64,000 bases of DNA from an uncultured Eubacteriales bacterium (GCA_902786465.1 CADACQ010000013.1:1-64000), one strand, 5' to 3'. Counted from the stretch's first letter, positions 41,399-50,948 are shown. Program-made: numbers and translations. The notes: a model not told the origin generated them from the letters alone.

Positions 41399-42940
41399 TT
41401 GGAAGCTGTAAGGAACGCCATCAAAATGGAGGGGATCACCAAGCGATTCGGCAGCGTGGTCGCCAACAACGCCATCAATCTGGAGCTGCACGAGGGGGAG
41501 ATCCTGTCCCTCCTGGGTGAGAACGGCAGCGGGAAGACCACGTTGATGAATATGCTTTCCGGCATATACTACCCCGACGAAGGCCAGATCTACATCCACG
41601 ACAAGCCCGTGACCATCGCCTCCCCTAAGGACGCCTTCGACAACGGCATCGGCATGATCCATCAGCACTTCAAGTTGGTGGACGTGTTCACCGCCACCGA
41701 GAACATCATCCTGGGCCTCAACGAGGACGGGAAGATGAATCTGAAGGAGGCCGGCAAGCGGATCAAGGAGATCAGCCAGAAATACGGCTTTGAGATCGAC
41801 CCGGACCAGAAGGTCTACAACATGTCCGTCTCCCAGAAGCAGACCGTGGAGATCGTCAAGGTCCTGTACCGGGGCGCGGACATCCTGATCCTGGACGAGC
41901 CCACCGCCGTGCTGACCCCCCAGGAGACAGATCGGCTCTTCGCCGTCATGCGCAACATGCAGAAGGACGGCAAGTCCCTCATCATCATCACCCACAAGCT
42001 CCACGAGGTGCTGGAGGTCTCCGACCGGGTGGCCATCCTGCGCAAGGGCGAATACATCGGCGATGTGCTCACCAAAGACGCGGACCAGCAGAGTCTGACG
42101 GACATGATGGTGGGCCGGGCCGTGAGCCTGAATATCGACCGGCCCATGCCTGTGGACCCCCAACCCCGCCTTGAGGTGAAGGGTCTGACGGTCTACGATG
42201 AGCTGGGCGTAAAGCGTCTCAACAACATCAACTTCACCGCCTACAGCGGCGAGATCTTGGGCATCGCCGGCGTGGCCGGGTCCGGCCAACGGGAGCTCCT
42301 CGAGGCCATCTCCGGCCTCTACCCCATCGCCGAAGGCTCCATCATCTACCACAATCCCAAGACTAACAAGACCGGCGACTTAGCCGGGAAAGACCCTCTG
42401 GAGATCCAGAAGGCCGGCATCTCCATGGCCTTCGTGCCGGAGGACCGGCTGGGCATGGGTCTTGTGGGCTCCATGGGCATGACGGGTAACATGATGCTCC
42501 GGTCCTGGCGCAAGAACAAGGGCATGTTCCTGGACAAGAAGGAGCCCGAGCGGGTGGCCAACGAAGTATGGAAGGAGCTGGAGGTGGTGACCCCCAGCAT
42601 CGACTTCCCCGTGCGGCGCATGTCCGGCGGCAACGTGCAAAAGGTGCTGGTGGGCCGGGAGATCGCCCAGGACCCGGCGGTGCTCATGACCGCCTACGCG
42701 GTCCGGGGCTTGGATATCAACACCTCGTATACCATCTACAACCTGCTCACCGCCGAGAAGATGAAGGGCGTAGCCGTCATCTACGTGGGCGAGGATCTGG
42801 ACGTGCTGCTGGAGCTCTGCGATCGGCTTCTGGTCCTATGCGGCGGACAGGTCTCCGGCGTGGTGGACGCCCGGACTACCGACAAGCGGCAGGTTGGCGT
42901 GCTGATGACCCGTGTGGGAGGAAAGACCAATGAAAAATAA
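41399..42940 (+). CDS. nucleoside-type ABC transporter ATPase (double NBD)
   Basis: A 513-residue protein with two fused ABC domains, as in RbsA/NupA-type ATPases. Domain 1: GENGSGKTT, MIHQHFKLV, MSVSQKQTVEIVKVL, LILDEPTAVLTP, ITHKLHEV. Domain 2 is degenerate (GVAGSGQREL, FVPEDRLGMGL, MSGGNVQKVLVGREI, VLMTAYAVRGLDI), with GSGQ lacking the Walker Lys, as is usual in the family. The start is TTG at 41399 in the frame MEAVRNAIKMEGITKRFG; the ATG nine codons later (MEGITKRFG) is an alternative with AAGGA upstream. It overlaps the permease start by 11 bp. Confidence 0.94.
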   Translation: MEAVRNAIKMEGITKRFGSVVANNAINLELHEGEILSLLGENGSGKTTLMNMLSGIYYPDEGQIYIHDKPVTIASPKDAFDNGIGMIHQHFKLVDVFTATENIILGLNEDGKMNLKEAGKRIKEISQKYGFEIDPDQKVYNMSVSQKQTVEIVKVLYRGADILILDEPTAVLTPQETDRLFAVMRNMQKDGKSLIIITHKLHEVLEVSDRVAILRKGEYIGDVLTKDADQQSLTDMMVGRAVSLNIDRPMPVDPQPRLEVKGLTVYDELGVKRLNNINFTAYSGEILGIAGVAGSGQRELLEAISGLYPIAEGSIIYHNPKTNKTGDLAGKDPLEIQKAGISMAFVPEDRLGMGLVGSMGMTGNMMLRSWRKNKGMFLDKKEPERVANEVWKELEVVTPSIDFPVRRMSGGNVQKVLVGREIAQDPAVLMTAYAVRGLDINTSYTIYNLLTAEKMKGVAVIYVGEDLDVLLELCDRLLVLCGGQVSGVVDARTTDKRQVGVLMTRVGGKTNEK

Positions 42941-44024
42941 ACGCACTCTGTTCCACATCGTCAAGCGGGAGGCCCTCCCCTGGTACCAGGCGTGGATGAT
43001 CCGGGGCGCGGCCATCCTGCTGGCCCTGATCGTGTGTTCCCTGGTCACGGTCATGGTCACGGGGCTGAACCCCCTGGACCTCTATAAGTCCATGTTCTAC
43101 GGTGCCTTCGGCACCGAGCGGAAGACCTGGGTCCTGTTCCAGAAGCTGGCTATCCTGTTGGGTATCTCCCTGGCGGTGACCCCAGCCTTCAAGATGCGGT
43201 TCTGGAACATCGGCGCTGAGGGACAGGTCATGGCCGGCGCCCTGGCCTGTGCCACCGTTATGATCACCCTGGGCAACAAGATCACCTCCAACTGGCTCAT
43301 GCTCCTCATCATGCTGGTGGTCAGCGTGGCCGCAGGGGCCCTGTGGGGCTTTTTGCCTGCCTTCTTCAAGGCCCACTGGAACACCAACGAGACCTTGTTC
43401 ACCCTGATGATGAACTACATCGCCATCCAGCTGGCCGCCTACTTCATCATCATCTGGGAGGTACCCAAGGGGTCCGGTAAGATCGGCATGATCAACCAGA
43501 ACACCCGTATCGGCTGGCTCCCCTATATCGGCGGCAAGCAGTACGCCATCATCATCATCCTGATCGCGATCTTGACGGTATTGCTGCACATCTACCTCAA
43601 ATACAGCAAGCAGGGCTATGAGATAGCTGTGGTGGGCGAAAGCGAGCGGACCGCCCGGTACGCGGGCATCAAGGTGGAATGGGTCATCATCCGCACCATG
43701 ATCCTTTCCGGCGCCCTGTGCGGTTTCATCGGGATGCTCCTGGCCGGCGGCACGGACCACACCTTGTCCACGGACATCGTTGGCGGCCGAGGCTTCACCG
43801 CCGTCATGGTGTCCTGGCTCGCCAAGTTCAATCCCATCGTCATGATCCTGACCAGCTTCCTGCTTGTGTTCCTGCAGTTGGGGGCCAAAGAGGTGGCCAC
43901 CAGCTTCTACCTGAACGAATCCTTCTCGGAGATCTTGACGGGCATCATCCTGTTCTTCATCATCGGCTGCGAATTCTTCATCACCTACAAGATCCAGTTC
44001 GCCAAGAGCGGTAAGGAGGCATAA
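42930..44024 (+). CDS. nucleoside-type ABC transporter permease 1
   Basis: A 364-residue permease of the BPD_transp_2 family (NupB/YufP-like) with about 9 membrane segments. RFWNIGAEGQVMAGAL is the characteristic NIGAEGQ motif, and GGRGFTAVMVSWLAKFNP the later conserved motif. The start at 42930 (MKNKRTLF) has GGGAGG 8-10 nt upstream, inside the end of the ATPase gene. The second permease follows after 2 bp. Confidence 0.93.
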   Translation: MKNKRTLFHIVKREALPWYQAWMIRGAAILLALIVCSLVTVMVTGLNPLDLYKSMFYGAFGTERKTWVLFQKLAILLGISLAVTPAFKMRFWNIGAEGQVMAGALACATVMITLGNKITSNWLMLLIMLVVSVAAGALWGFLPAFFKAHWNTNETLFTLMMNYIAIQLAAYFIIIWEVPKGSGKIGMINQNTRIGWLPYIGGKQYAIIIILIAILTVLLHIYLKYSKQGYEIAVVGESERTARYAGIKVEWVIIRTMILSGALCGFIGMLLAGGTDHTLSTDIVGGRGFTAVMVSWLAKFNPIVMILTSFLLVFLQLGAKEVATSFYLNESFSEILTGIILFFIIGCEFFITYKIQFAKSGKEA

Positions 44025-44026
44025 CG

Positions 44027-45022
44027 ATGCTGAACTTTCTCGTGACCTTTATCCCGCGGGCCATCATGCAGGGCATCCCCCTGCTGTACGGCAGCACCGG
44101 CGAGATCCTGACGGAGAAATCCGGCAACCTGAACCTGGGCATCCCGGGTATCATGTACATGGGGGCCATCTCCAGCGTCATCGGCGCCTTCTACTACGAG
44201 ACCTTCACCCCCAAGGGCATGATGAACCCGGTGCTGGCGGTGCTGATCCCCCTGGTCTGCTGCCTTATCGGCTCCTTCCTGACGGGCCTTCTCTACTGCT
44301 TCCTCACCGTCTCCCTCCGGGCCAACCAGAACGTGACCGGCCTTGCCATCACCACCTTCGGCGTGGGCTTCGGCAACTTCTTCGGCGGGTCCCTCATCAA
44401 GCTCTCCAACGCGGAGGTCCCCGCCATCGTGCTGGGCGGCACCAGCGGCTACATCAAGACTACCCTGCCCTTCGCCAACAAGCTGGGCTGGTTCGGCCAG
44501 GTGTTCCTTTCCTACGGGTTTTTGGCGTACCTCGCCATCGTGATCGCCATCGTGGCCTCCTACATCCTCAAGCGCACCCGGACGGGCCTGCACCTGAGGG
44601 CCGTGGGCGAGAGCCCCGCCACGGCGGACGCCGCCGGCATCAACGTGGTCAAGTACAAGTACGTGGCTACCTGCGTGGGCAGCATGATTGCGGGTCTGGG
44701 CGGTCTCTACTACGTGCTGGACTACTCCAACGGCATCTGGTCTCACAACGCCTTCGGCGACAGAGGGTGGCTGGCCATCGCTCTGGTCATCTTCACCATC
44801 TGGCGGCCCAGCGTGAGCATCCTGGCCTCCATCCTCTTCGGCGGCCTCTATATCCTGTACCTGTACATCCCCACGGGCACGGAGATGGCCATCAAGGAGA
44901 TCTACAAGATGTTCCCCTACATCATCACCCTGCTGGTGCTCATCATCGTGTCCCTCCGCAAAAAGCGGGAGGATCAGCCCCCCATGTCGTTGGGTCTCCC
45001 CTACTTCCGCGAGGAGCGCTGA
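44027..45022 (+). CDS. nucleoside-type ABC transporter permease 2
   Basis: A 331-residue permease (NupC/YufQ-like). Conserved segments are YGSTGEILTEKSGNLNLGIPGIMYMGA, TGLAITTFGVGFGNFFGG, LRAVGESPATADAAGINV and GDRGWLAIALVIFTIWRP. AGGAGG precedes the ATG. With the BMP protein, ATPase and permease 1 it completes an importer; the cargo is probably purine nucleosides, inferred from the family. Confidence 0.93.
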   Translation: MLNFLVTFIPRAIMQGIPLLYGSTGEILTEKSGNLNLGIPGIMYMGAISSVIGAFYYETFTPKGMMNPVLAVLIPLVCCLIGSFLTGLLYCFLTVSLRANQNVTGLAITTFGVGFGNFFGGSLIKLSNAEVPAIVLGGTSGYIKTTLPFANKLGWFGQVFLSYGFLAYLAIVIAIVASYILKRTRTGLHLRAVGESPATADAAGINVVKYKYVATCVGSMIAGLGGLYYVLDYSNGIWSHNAFGDRGWLAIALVIFTIWRPSVSILASILFGGLYILYLYIPTGTEMAIKEIYKMFPYIITLLVLIIVSLRKKREDQPPMSLGLPYFREER

Positions 45023-45038
45023 ACCGAATACATGCGAA

Positions 45039-45067
45039 AGCAGCAGGCCGAAACCTGCTGCTTTTTT
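45039..45067 (+). terminator. terminator of the BMP transporter operon
   Basis: AGCAGCAGG pairs with CCTGCTGCT, loop CCGAAA, followed by TTTTT. Confidence 0.92.
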
Positions 45068-45079
45068 GTTGCCTATAGT

Positions 45080-45922
45080 TTATTCTCCGTCCTGGATATG
45101 GAACCCCTGCTCCCACAGGAACCGGATAGCCAGCTCCGGCCAGTCCCGGACCCCGTCACTGACGGGCGGCAGATTTTCCCGCCGGTATACGAGATCGTCC
45201 GCCGTGGCGAGGCCGTGGCGGCCTTCGGCGAACACGTGGAGGGCGAAGGCCACGTCCTGCTCCGCCAGAGCTAACGCGAGGCGCATGGTCCCGTCCACGG
45301 GCACGGAATCGTCGGTCCGGGTGTGCCACAGGAACACGGGCATCATGTCCCGCCGGACCAAATGGTCCAGGGAAAGCCTATCTTTCAGAGCCTGATCCTC
45401 CCCGCAGAGGTTGTTGAAGCTGTCCTCGTGGGTCCGGCCGTGGGCGGCGGAGACGGGATAGCAGAGCACCAGGGCGTCGGGCCGGATCATGTCAGAGGGG
45501 GCGATATCCGCCACCTCCGGGGCGTCGTAGAGTGTGCCCAATGTGCCGCACAGGTGTCCCCCGGCGGAAAAGCCCAGGGCAGCCACCCTGTGGGGGTCCA
45601 CATGGAGCCGGTCCGCCTGCTCCCGAAGGAAGCGCATGGCCATGGCCGCCTCACGGAGGGCCACAGGGAACCGGGCGGGAGCGCAGGAATAGTTGAGGAT
45701 GGCGCAGGTGAAGCCCCGGCTGAGGAACCGCATGGCCACGGGTTCCGCCTCCCGGGGGGACACCCACGAATAGGCTCCGCCGGGCAGGATCAGCAGCGCA
45801 GGGAACCGGCGGTCAGGGTCTACCTTGGGAATGGGCTCCAAAGCATAGACGACCAACTGCCCACCGTCGCCGGGGGCAGCCAGATGGTAGTGCTCGTATA
45901 GGTTTATGGTCTCAATATGCAT
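45080..45922 (-). CDS. alpha/beta hydrolase (esterase, BD-FAE/acetyl xylan esterase-like)
   Basis: A 280-residue serine hydrolase. The oxyanion motif is LLILPGGAYSWVSPREAEPVA, the nucleophile elbow ALGFSAGGHLCGTL (Ser), the acid in LWHTRTDDSVPVDG (Asp) and the base His in FAEGRHGLAT. There is no signal peptide, so it is cytoplasmic. Relatives remove acetyl or feruloyl groups from plant oligosaccharides; the substrate here is unknown. The start at 45922 overlaps the upstream stop by one base (TGATG). It is the last gene of the glgP operon. Confidence 0.88.
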   Translation of the reverse strand: MHIETINLYEHYHLAAPGDGGQLVVYALEPIPKVDPDRRFPALLILPGGAYSWVSPREAEPVAMRFLSRGFTCAILNYSCAPARFPVALREAAMAMRFLREQADRLHVDPHRVAALGFSAGGHLCGTLGTLYDAPEVADIAPSDMIRPDALVLCYPVSAAHGRTHEDSFNNLCGEDQALKDRLSLDHLVRRDMMPVFLWHTRTDDSVPVDGTMRLALALAEQDVAFALHVFAEGRHGLATADDLVYRRENLPPVSDGVRDWPELAIRFLWEQGFHIQDGE

Positions 45923-46875
45923 CAGCGCAGGGCGGCCATGACCAGCAGCCCCGTCAGGGCGCAGATGAGCTGGACGATGGCGAAGCGGAATACGGTCTGG
46001 GTGTCGGACCAGTGGCGCTTCTTCCGGGTCTCGTCGTGGAGGGGCGTCAACAGCCACATCATGAAGGTCTTGCTGTGGAAGGTGCGCATGACGGCCAGCT
46101 TGAGTAGGCCCAGGCCCCCATCCAACAGGATGACGATAGCGAAGGGCAGGCACAGCAGGAAGTTCCCCGTCTGCAGCACCAGGATGCCCATGAACAGGCC
46201 GATGGCCCGGCTGCCCGCATCGCCCATCATGACGAGGCAGGGATGGGCGTTAAAAAGCAGATAGGCAAGGACACAGCCTATAAGTGTCAAGACGCAGTGG
46301 GCCCAATCCTGGCCCTCACAGAAGGCGTACAGGGCGTACCCCAGAGCCCCCAGGGCGATGACGGACAGGGTGCCGAAGTGGCCGTCCACCCCGTCGGCAC
46401 AGTTGCAGCAGTTGATGAAAGCCCACAGCAAAAACAACCCGATTGGCGCAAACAGCCACCAGGGCAGAGCCACCCGCCATCCAAAGAGGGTGAAGCCGTA
46501 GTCGCTATGGGTGTTCATAAAGGTAACAAGGGCCAGCAGGCAGATGGCCAGGTCCAACAGTCCCTTCTTAAGCTCGCCCCAAGGCAGGTCCGACCGATCG
46601 TCCAGATAGCCGGTCAGCATGGCGGCCAAGGTCAAAAACAGGTAGGCGCAACGCTCCCAGGAGAAGGGCGTCACCAGCAGGGACACCGCCGCGAACACGG
46701 GGATGAACACCACGCCGCTGCCCCGGGCCTTGCCCTTGGTCATCTGGCCGTCCACCGCGTAGGCCCGGCCGTGGTCCTGGGGGAGCTTGTCCCGCAGCAA
46801 AGCGATGAGGGCCCCGCTCAGGACGAACCCGAGCAGCAGCCCCAGCAGGGCGGAGATGGGTGAAAGTGCCAGCAT
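45922..46875 (-). CDS. MraY/WecA-family phospho-sugar transferase paralog
   Basis: A 317-residue membrane protein with about nine hydrophobic segments. It belongs to the family that joins a UDP-sugar phosphate to undecaprenyl phosphate. The catalytic Asp motifs are LTGYLDDRSD, NCADGVDGHFG and MMGDAGSRAIGLFMG; TPLHDETRKKRHWSDTQTVFRF carries the His motif near the C-terminus. It resembles MraY but stands outside a division/cell-wall cluster, so it is probably a paralog for a different glycan or a second MraY. GGGAGG lies 7 nt before the ATG. It is coupled to the esterase and lies 15 bp after glgP. Confidence 0.88.
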   Translation of the reverse strand: MLALSPISALLGLLLGFVLSGALIALLRDKLPQDHGRAYAVDGQMTKGKARGSGVVFIPVFAAVSLLVTPFSWERCAYLFLTLAAMLTGYLDDRSDLPWGELKKGLLDLAICLLALVTFMNTHSDYGFTLFGWRVALPWWLFAPIGLFLLWAFINCCNCADGVDGHFGTLSVIALGALGYALYAFCEGQDWAHCVLTLIGCVLAYLLFNAHPCLVMMGDAGSRAIGLFMGILVLQTGNFLLCLPFAIVILLDGGLGLLKLAVMRTFHSKTFMMWLLTPLHDETRKKRHWSDTQTVFRFAIVQLICALTGLLVMAALR

Positions 46876-46890
46876 GGCGGGTCCTCCCGA

Positions 46891-49179
46891 TCAGAACAGG
46901 TTCAGGGTGTATTGGTGGGGGAAGGGCTTCAAGTCCCAGATGTCCCGGGCGTAGTCCAGCACCGTGCGGTCCGAGGAGAAATATCCGGCGCTGGCAGTAT
47001 TCATAAGGGCCTTGCGGCCGAAGGACAGGGGGTCCTGGGTGTCGTAGATGGCGTCCAGCTTCCGATCGATATAGGGGAGCAGCTCGTAGAGCACGAAGTA
47101 ATAGTCCGGCTTCTGCCAGCTGTTGCCGGTGACCAGGGAGTTGTACAGGCTCCGGAACACACCCGTGCCCCCGTCCTGGAAGGTGCCGTTCACCAGGGTG
47201 TCCACCACCCGCTTCACCCGAGGCTCGTGCTCGTAGATGGCCTTGGGGTCGTAGTGGGGCCGCAGCTCGTTGAGGGTGTCCACACTGGCGCCGAAGCGGT
47301 AGTTGTTCTCCTCCCCCGCCGCGTCCAAAATCTCGATGTTGGCCCCGTCGTAGGTGCACAGGCTCACCGCGCCGTTGAGCATCAGCTTCATGTTGCCGGT
47401 GCCGGAGGCCTCGGTGCCCGCCGGGGAGATCTGTTCGGAGATGTCCGCCGCGGGGATGATGTGCTCAGCGTAGGAACAGTTGTAGTTCTGGACGAAGACC
47501 ACCCGCATGCGGTCGTTGACGGAGTCGTCGTTGTTGATGAGCTTGGCGATCTCGTTGATGAATTTGATGACCGTCTTGGCGATGATGTAGCCCGGGGCGG
47601 ACTTAGCGCCGAAGAGGAATGCCGTGGGCGGGAAGTCCTTGATCCGGCCGTCCTTGATGCCGTAGTAGATGTCCAGGATGGCAAAGGCGTTCATCAGCTG
47701 CCGCTTATACTCGTGCATGCGCTTGATCTGCACGTCGAAGACGAAGTTCTCCGGCAGGCGCACGCCCTCCCGGGCGTAGACGTAATCGGACAGGGCGCGC
47801 TTGTTCTGGCGCTTCACCTCCAGGAATTCCCGGATGTCGGTGGAGGTCATGTGCTCCTTCAGCTTCTCGAGCTCGGAAAGGTCCAGCAGCCACCCGTCGC
47901 CGATCCGCTTGGTGATGTAGGCGGCGAGCCCCGGGTTGCAGAGGCCCAGCCAGCGGCGCTGGGTGATGCCGTTGGTCTTGTTCTGGAAGCGTTCGGGATA
48001 GAGCTCGTACCAGTTCTTCAGCACGTCGTTCTTCAAAATCTCGGAGTGGATCTTGGCCACGCCGTTCACCGCATGGCTCACGTACACGGCGAGATTCGCC
48101 ATGTGGATCCGGTTCCCCTGGATGATGGCGTAGGAGGAGCAGTCGATCCCTCGGCTCATGAGCTCGCCGCAGAGCTTGGCGTTGATGCGGTAGATGATGT
48201 CGAAGATCTCAGGCAGCAGCTCCTGGAACAGGTCCGCATCCCACTTCTCCAACGCCTCCTGCATGACCGTGTGGTTGGTGTAGCCGAAGGTCTTTTGGGC
48301 GATGTCGAAGCTCTGCTCGAAGGTGAGCCCCTCGTTCATCAGCAATCGGATCAGCTCCGGGATGCTGACGGTGGGATGGGTGTCGTTGAGCTGGATGGCG
48401 TTGTGAGCGGCGAACTTCTCCATGGACAGGTTCTCCCGCTTGAACCGGAGCATCAGGTCCTGCAGCGACGCGGAGGACAGGAAATACTGCTGCTTCAGCC
48501 GCAGCTTCTTGCCGGCGCGGGTGGTGTCGTTGGGGTACAGGACCCGGGTGATGTCCTCCACCGCGTTCTTCTCCTTCAGCGTGCCGATGTTATCCGTATG
48601 GTAGCCGATGATGGGCATGTCGTAGGGCACGGCCCGGACGGTCTGGTCCGCGAACTTCACCAGCACCTCGTGGGTGGAGCGGCGGCGGCTCCAGGGGTCC
48701 CCGAACCGCTGCCAGTCGTCGGCGGCTTCGTGCTGATAGCCGTCCCGCCAGCTCTGCTTGAACAGGCCGTACTTATACCGGATGCCGTAGCCGTCCAGAG
48801 GCAGATCGTGGGTGGCGGCGGAGTCCAGGAAGCAGGCGGCGAGACGCCCCAAACCGCCGTTGCCCAAGGCGCAGTCCTCGATCTCCTCGAACATGTTGAT
48901 ATCCAGCCCGTGCTCGGCGAAAGCCGCCTTCACCTGGTCCAGAAGCCCCAGGTTATACAGGTTGTTATAGACCATGCGGCCCGTAAGATACTCGGCGGAG
49001 AAATAGTAAGCGCCCCGGCTCCGCTCATGCATATGACGGCTTTCGTACCAGGTGTCGGCGATGCCGTCCATGATCAGCTTGCTCAGGGCGTCGTGGATCT
49101 GATATACGGTGGCCTCGTTGGGCGTCACCTGATGATCCTGTTTCAGTCGCAGCTCTATCTTCTCGAAAATCTTATCCAT
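46891..49179 (-). CDS. glgP: glycogen/maltodextrin phosphorylase, with internal deletion
   Basis: A 762-residue PLP enzyme releasing glucose-1-phosphate from alpha-glucan. Conserved parts include EDCALGNGGLGRLAACFLDS, AAHNAIQLNDTHPT, RIHMANLAVYVSHAVNGVA, KTNGITQRRWL, the VDIK-like FVFDVQIKRMHEYKRQLMN, and EASGTGNMKLMLNGA with the PLP lysine. Oddity: relatives have about 25-30 residues (starting RLW) between PIIGYHTDNIGTL and EKNAVEDITRVLYPND; here they are joined directly as GTLKEKNAVED, which shortens the protein. It may be a natural deletion or an assembly error. Its promoter is at 49225-49253. Confidence 0.9.
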   Translation of the reverse strand: MDKIFEKIELRLKQDHQVTPNEATVYQIHDALSKLIMDGIADTWYESRHMHERSRGAYYFSAEYLTGRMVYNNLYNLGLLDQVKAAFAEHGLDINMFEEIEDCALGNGGLGRLAACFLDSAATHDLPLDGYGIRYKYGLFKQSWRDGYQHEAADDWQRFGDPWSRRRSTHEVLVKFADQTVRAVPYDMPIIGYHTDNIGTLKEKNAVEDITRVLYPNDTTRAGKKLRLKQQYFLSSASLQDLMLRFKRENLSMEKFAAHNAIQLNDTHPTVSIPELIRLLMNEGLTFEQSFDIAQKTFGYTNHTVMQEALEKWDADLFQELLPEIFDIIYRINAKLCGELMSRGIDCSSYAIIQGNRIHMANLAVYVSHAVNGVAKIHSEILKNDVLKNWYELYPERFQNKTNGITQRRWLGLCNPGLAAYITKRIGDGWLLDLSELEKLKEHMTSTDIREFLEVKRQNKRALSDYVYAREGVRLPENFVFDVQIKRMHEYKRQLMNAFAILDIYYGIKDGRIKDFPPTAFLFGAKSAPGYIIAKTVIKFINEIAKLINNDDSVNDRMRVVFVQNYNCSYAEHIIPAADISEQISPAGTEASGTGNMKLMLNGAVSLCTYDGANIEILDAAGEENNYRFGASVDTLNELRPHYDPKAIYEHEPRVKRVVDTLVNGTFQDGGTGVFRSLYNSLVTGNSWQKPDYYFVLYELLPYIDRKLDAIYDTQDPLSFGRKALMNTASAGYFSSDRTVLDYARDIWDLKPFPHQYTLNLF

Positions 49180-49224
49180 GAAAAACCTTTCCTAAATATG
49201 GGCCCGATCGCCCAATATGGTGGA

Positions 49225-49253
49225 ATTATACCATACCCGGCGCTTCAATGCAA
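49225..49253 (-). promoter_or_regulatory. sigma-A promoter of the glgP operon
   Basis: On the minus strand, TTGCAT (49253-49248), 17 bp, TATAAT (49230-49225). Confidence 0.8.
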
Positions 49254-49306
49254 TAGGAAAGTCCAGCCATTGCGTCATATTCCGGCAGGAAGCGCCCTTT
49301 GGACAC

Positions 49307-50095
49307 TCACTTTCGGAACCGTTTTTCGAGCAAGGCCACCGCCCCGTACATGAGGGCCGCCAGCACGCACAGGATCACCACCGAGGCCATGACGAGGTCC
49401 AGCTTGAACACCTGGCCCCCGTAGACGATCAGGTATCCGAGGCCCGACTTGCTCACCAGGTATTCCCCCACGATGACGCCCACCCAGCTCATGCCCACGG
49501 AGATCTTCAGGGCAGACATCATATGGGGCACCCCCGCGGGCAGGACCACCTTCTCGAAGGTCTGCCCCTTTTTTGCCCCCAAGGTGCGCATCAAAAACTG
49601 CTTCTCCGCCGCCGCGGCGGTGAAGCCGGAGAGGACCGTCACCGTGGTCACCACCAGGGAGATGAGCACCGCCATGACGATGATGGAGCCCATGCCCGCC
49701 CCGATCCAGACGATGAGCACCGGCCCAAGGGCGATCTTCGGCAGAGCGTTCAGCACCACCAGATAGGGGTCCATGACCTCGTTGACAAAGGGCAGCCACC
49801 ATAGGAGCACGGCCAGCAGGATGCCGAGACCCGTGCCCAGCAGGAAGCCCATAATGGTCTCGTAGAGGGTCACGCCCACATGGAGGAACAAACTCCCCTC
49901 CCCCCACAACCGCCCGATGGCCGCCAGGACCCGGCTGGGGCTCGAAAGGATAAACACGTCGAACCACCCAAGGCGCGCCCCCAGCTCCCAGAAGCCCAGC
50001 AGGAGGACCAGTACCAAAATGCGGCACAGGCCCACCGTCCAACCATGGATGCGGATGGCCCGCAGATACGCTGCATGCTCTTTTGTATAGTTCAT
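49307..50095 (-). CDS. ABC transporter permease (SsuC/TauC/ThiX-like)
   Basis: A 262-residue permease with about six membrane segments. The cytoplasmic EAA loop is EKQFLMRTLGAKKGQTFEKVVLPAGVPHMM. LNALPKIALGPVLIVWIGAG and GMSWVGVIVGEYLVSKSGLGYLIVYGG are typical of the nitrate/sulfonate/taurine/HMP permease family. Its start overlaps the ATPase stop (ATGA, 50092-50095). No substrate-binding protein is encoded next to it, so the cargo is unknown. Confidence 0.88.
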   Translation of the reverse strand: MNYTKEHAAYLRAIRIHGWTVGLCRILVLVLLLGFWELGARLGWFDVFILSSPSRVLAAIGRLWGEGSLFLHVGVTLYETIMGFLLGTGLGILLAVLLWWLPFVNEVMDPYLVVLNALPKIALGPVLIVWIGAGMGSIIVMAVLISLVVTTVTVLSGFTAAAAEKQFLMRTLGAKKGQTFEKVVLPAGVPHMMSALKISVGMSWVGVIVGEYLVSKSGLGYLIVYGGQVFKLDLVMASVVILCVLAALMYGAVALLEKRFRK

Positions 50096-50838
50096 CTTTC
50101 CAGCTCCTTCCAGATGGCGGCGAAGTGGTCCTGAAACGCGGGCGTTCCCCGGCGCTCGAGGGGCGTCATCCCCCGGGGGTATTCGAGGACCACCTCCCGC
50201 TTCAGGGTGGCGGGCCGGTCCGAGAACACCAGCACCCGGTCCGCCATGGACACGGCCTCCCCGATGTCGTGGGTCACCAGCAGGGCGGTCTTCCCCTCTT
50301 GCCGGATGATGGAGAACACCTCGTCGGCCAGGGTCAGCCTTGTCTGATAATCGAGGGCTGAAAAGGGTTCGTCCAATAGCAGCAGCTCCGGGTCTAAAGC
50401 CAGGGTCCTTATCAGGGCCGCCTTCTGCCGCATGCCTCCGGAGAGCTGGCTGGGATAGTGGGAAAGGAAGTCGCCCAGGCCGTACTTCTTCAGCAGGGCC
50501 ACGGTCTTTGCCCGGCTTTCCTCAGTGAGCTTGTGCTGGACCTCCAGACCCAGCACAGCATTCTTTTCCAAGGTGCGCCACTCCAGCAAATTATCCCGCT
50601 GGAGCATGTACCCCATGGGGCAGGGCCCTAGTGGGAAGCGAACCCGACCCTTGGAGGGCGGGTTCAGCCCCATGATGAGGGACAGCATGGTGGTCTTGCC
50701 GCAGCCCGAGGGCCCCACTACCGCCACGAACTCCCCCTTGGCTACCTGAAAGCTAAGGTCCCGCACCGCCTCCGTCTCCCCCTGGGGCGTGTGATAGTAC
50801 ACGGATACGTTTTCCACCGACAACAAGGCTCCTTCCAT
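50092..50838 (-). CDS. ABC transporter ATPase (SsuB/TauB/ThiZ-like)
   Basis: A 248-residue ATPase. Walker A is GPSGCGKTT, the Q-loop YMLQRDNLLEW, the signature LSGGMRQKAALIRTL, Walker B LLLLDEPFSALDYQTR and the switch His VTHDIGEAV. It pairs with the following permease. GAAGGAGG lies about 7 nt before the ATG. The upstream divergent region carries a 12-bp palindrome. The usual lipoprotein binding subunit is missing from the locus. Confidence 0.88.
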   Translation of the reverse strand: MEGALLSVENVSVYYHTPQGETEAVRDLSFQVAKGEFVAVVGPSGCGKTTMLSLIMGLNPPSKGRVRFPLGPCPMGYMLQRDNLLEWRTLEKNAVLGLEVQHKLTEESRAKTVALLKKYGLGDFLSHYPSQLSGGMRQKAALIRTLALDPELLLLDEPFSALDYQTRLTLADEVFSIIRQEGKTALLVTHDIGEAVSMADRVLVFSDRPATLKREVVLEYPRGMTPLERRGTPAFQDHFAAIWKELER

Positions 50839-50863
50839 GGGCAGCCTCCTTCACAAAATACAT

Positions 50864-50875
50864 GATACATGTATC
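50864..50875. promoter_or_regulatory. 12-bp palindrome in the divergent region
   Basis: GATACATGTATC is fully symmetric and overlaps a second TACATG 8 bp away. It lies 26 bp before the ABC ATPase start and 74 bp before the small membrane protein. It is a candidate operator. Confidence 0.4.
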
Positions 50876-50948
50876 CTATGCCCGCTGACAAATTTCGGGA
50901 ACCTTTCGCCAATGGGCTGCGTACCATGTACTATGGGGGTGCTTTCCT

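Noticed and set aside
46912-49353. An 813-codon plus-strand ORF opposite glgP
   Set aside because: Antisense shadow of a highly conserved enzyme; typical of GC-rich coding sequence.
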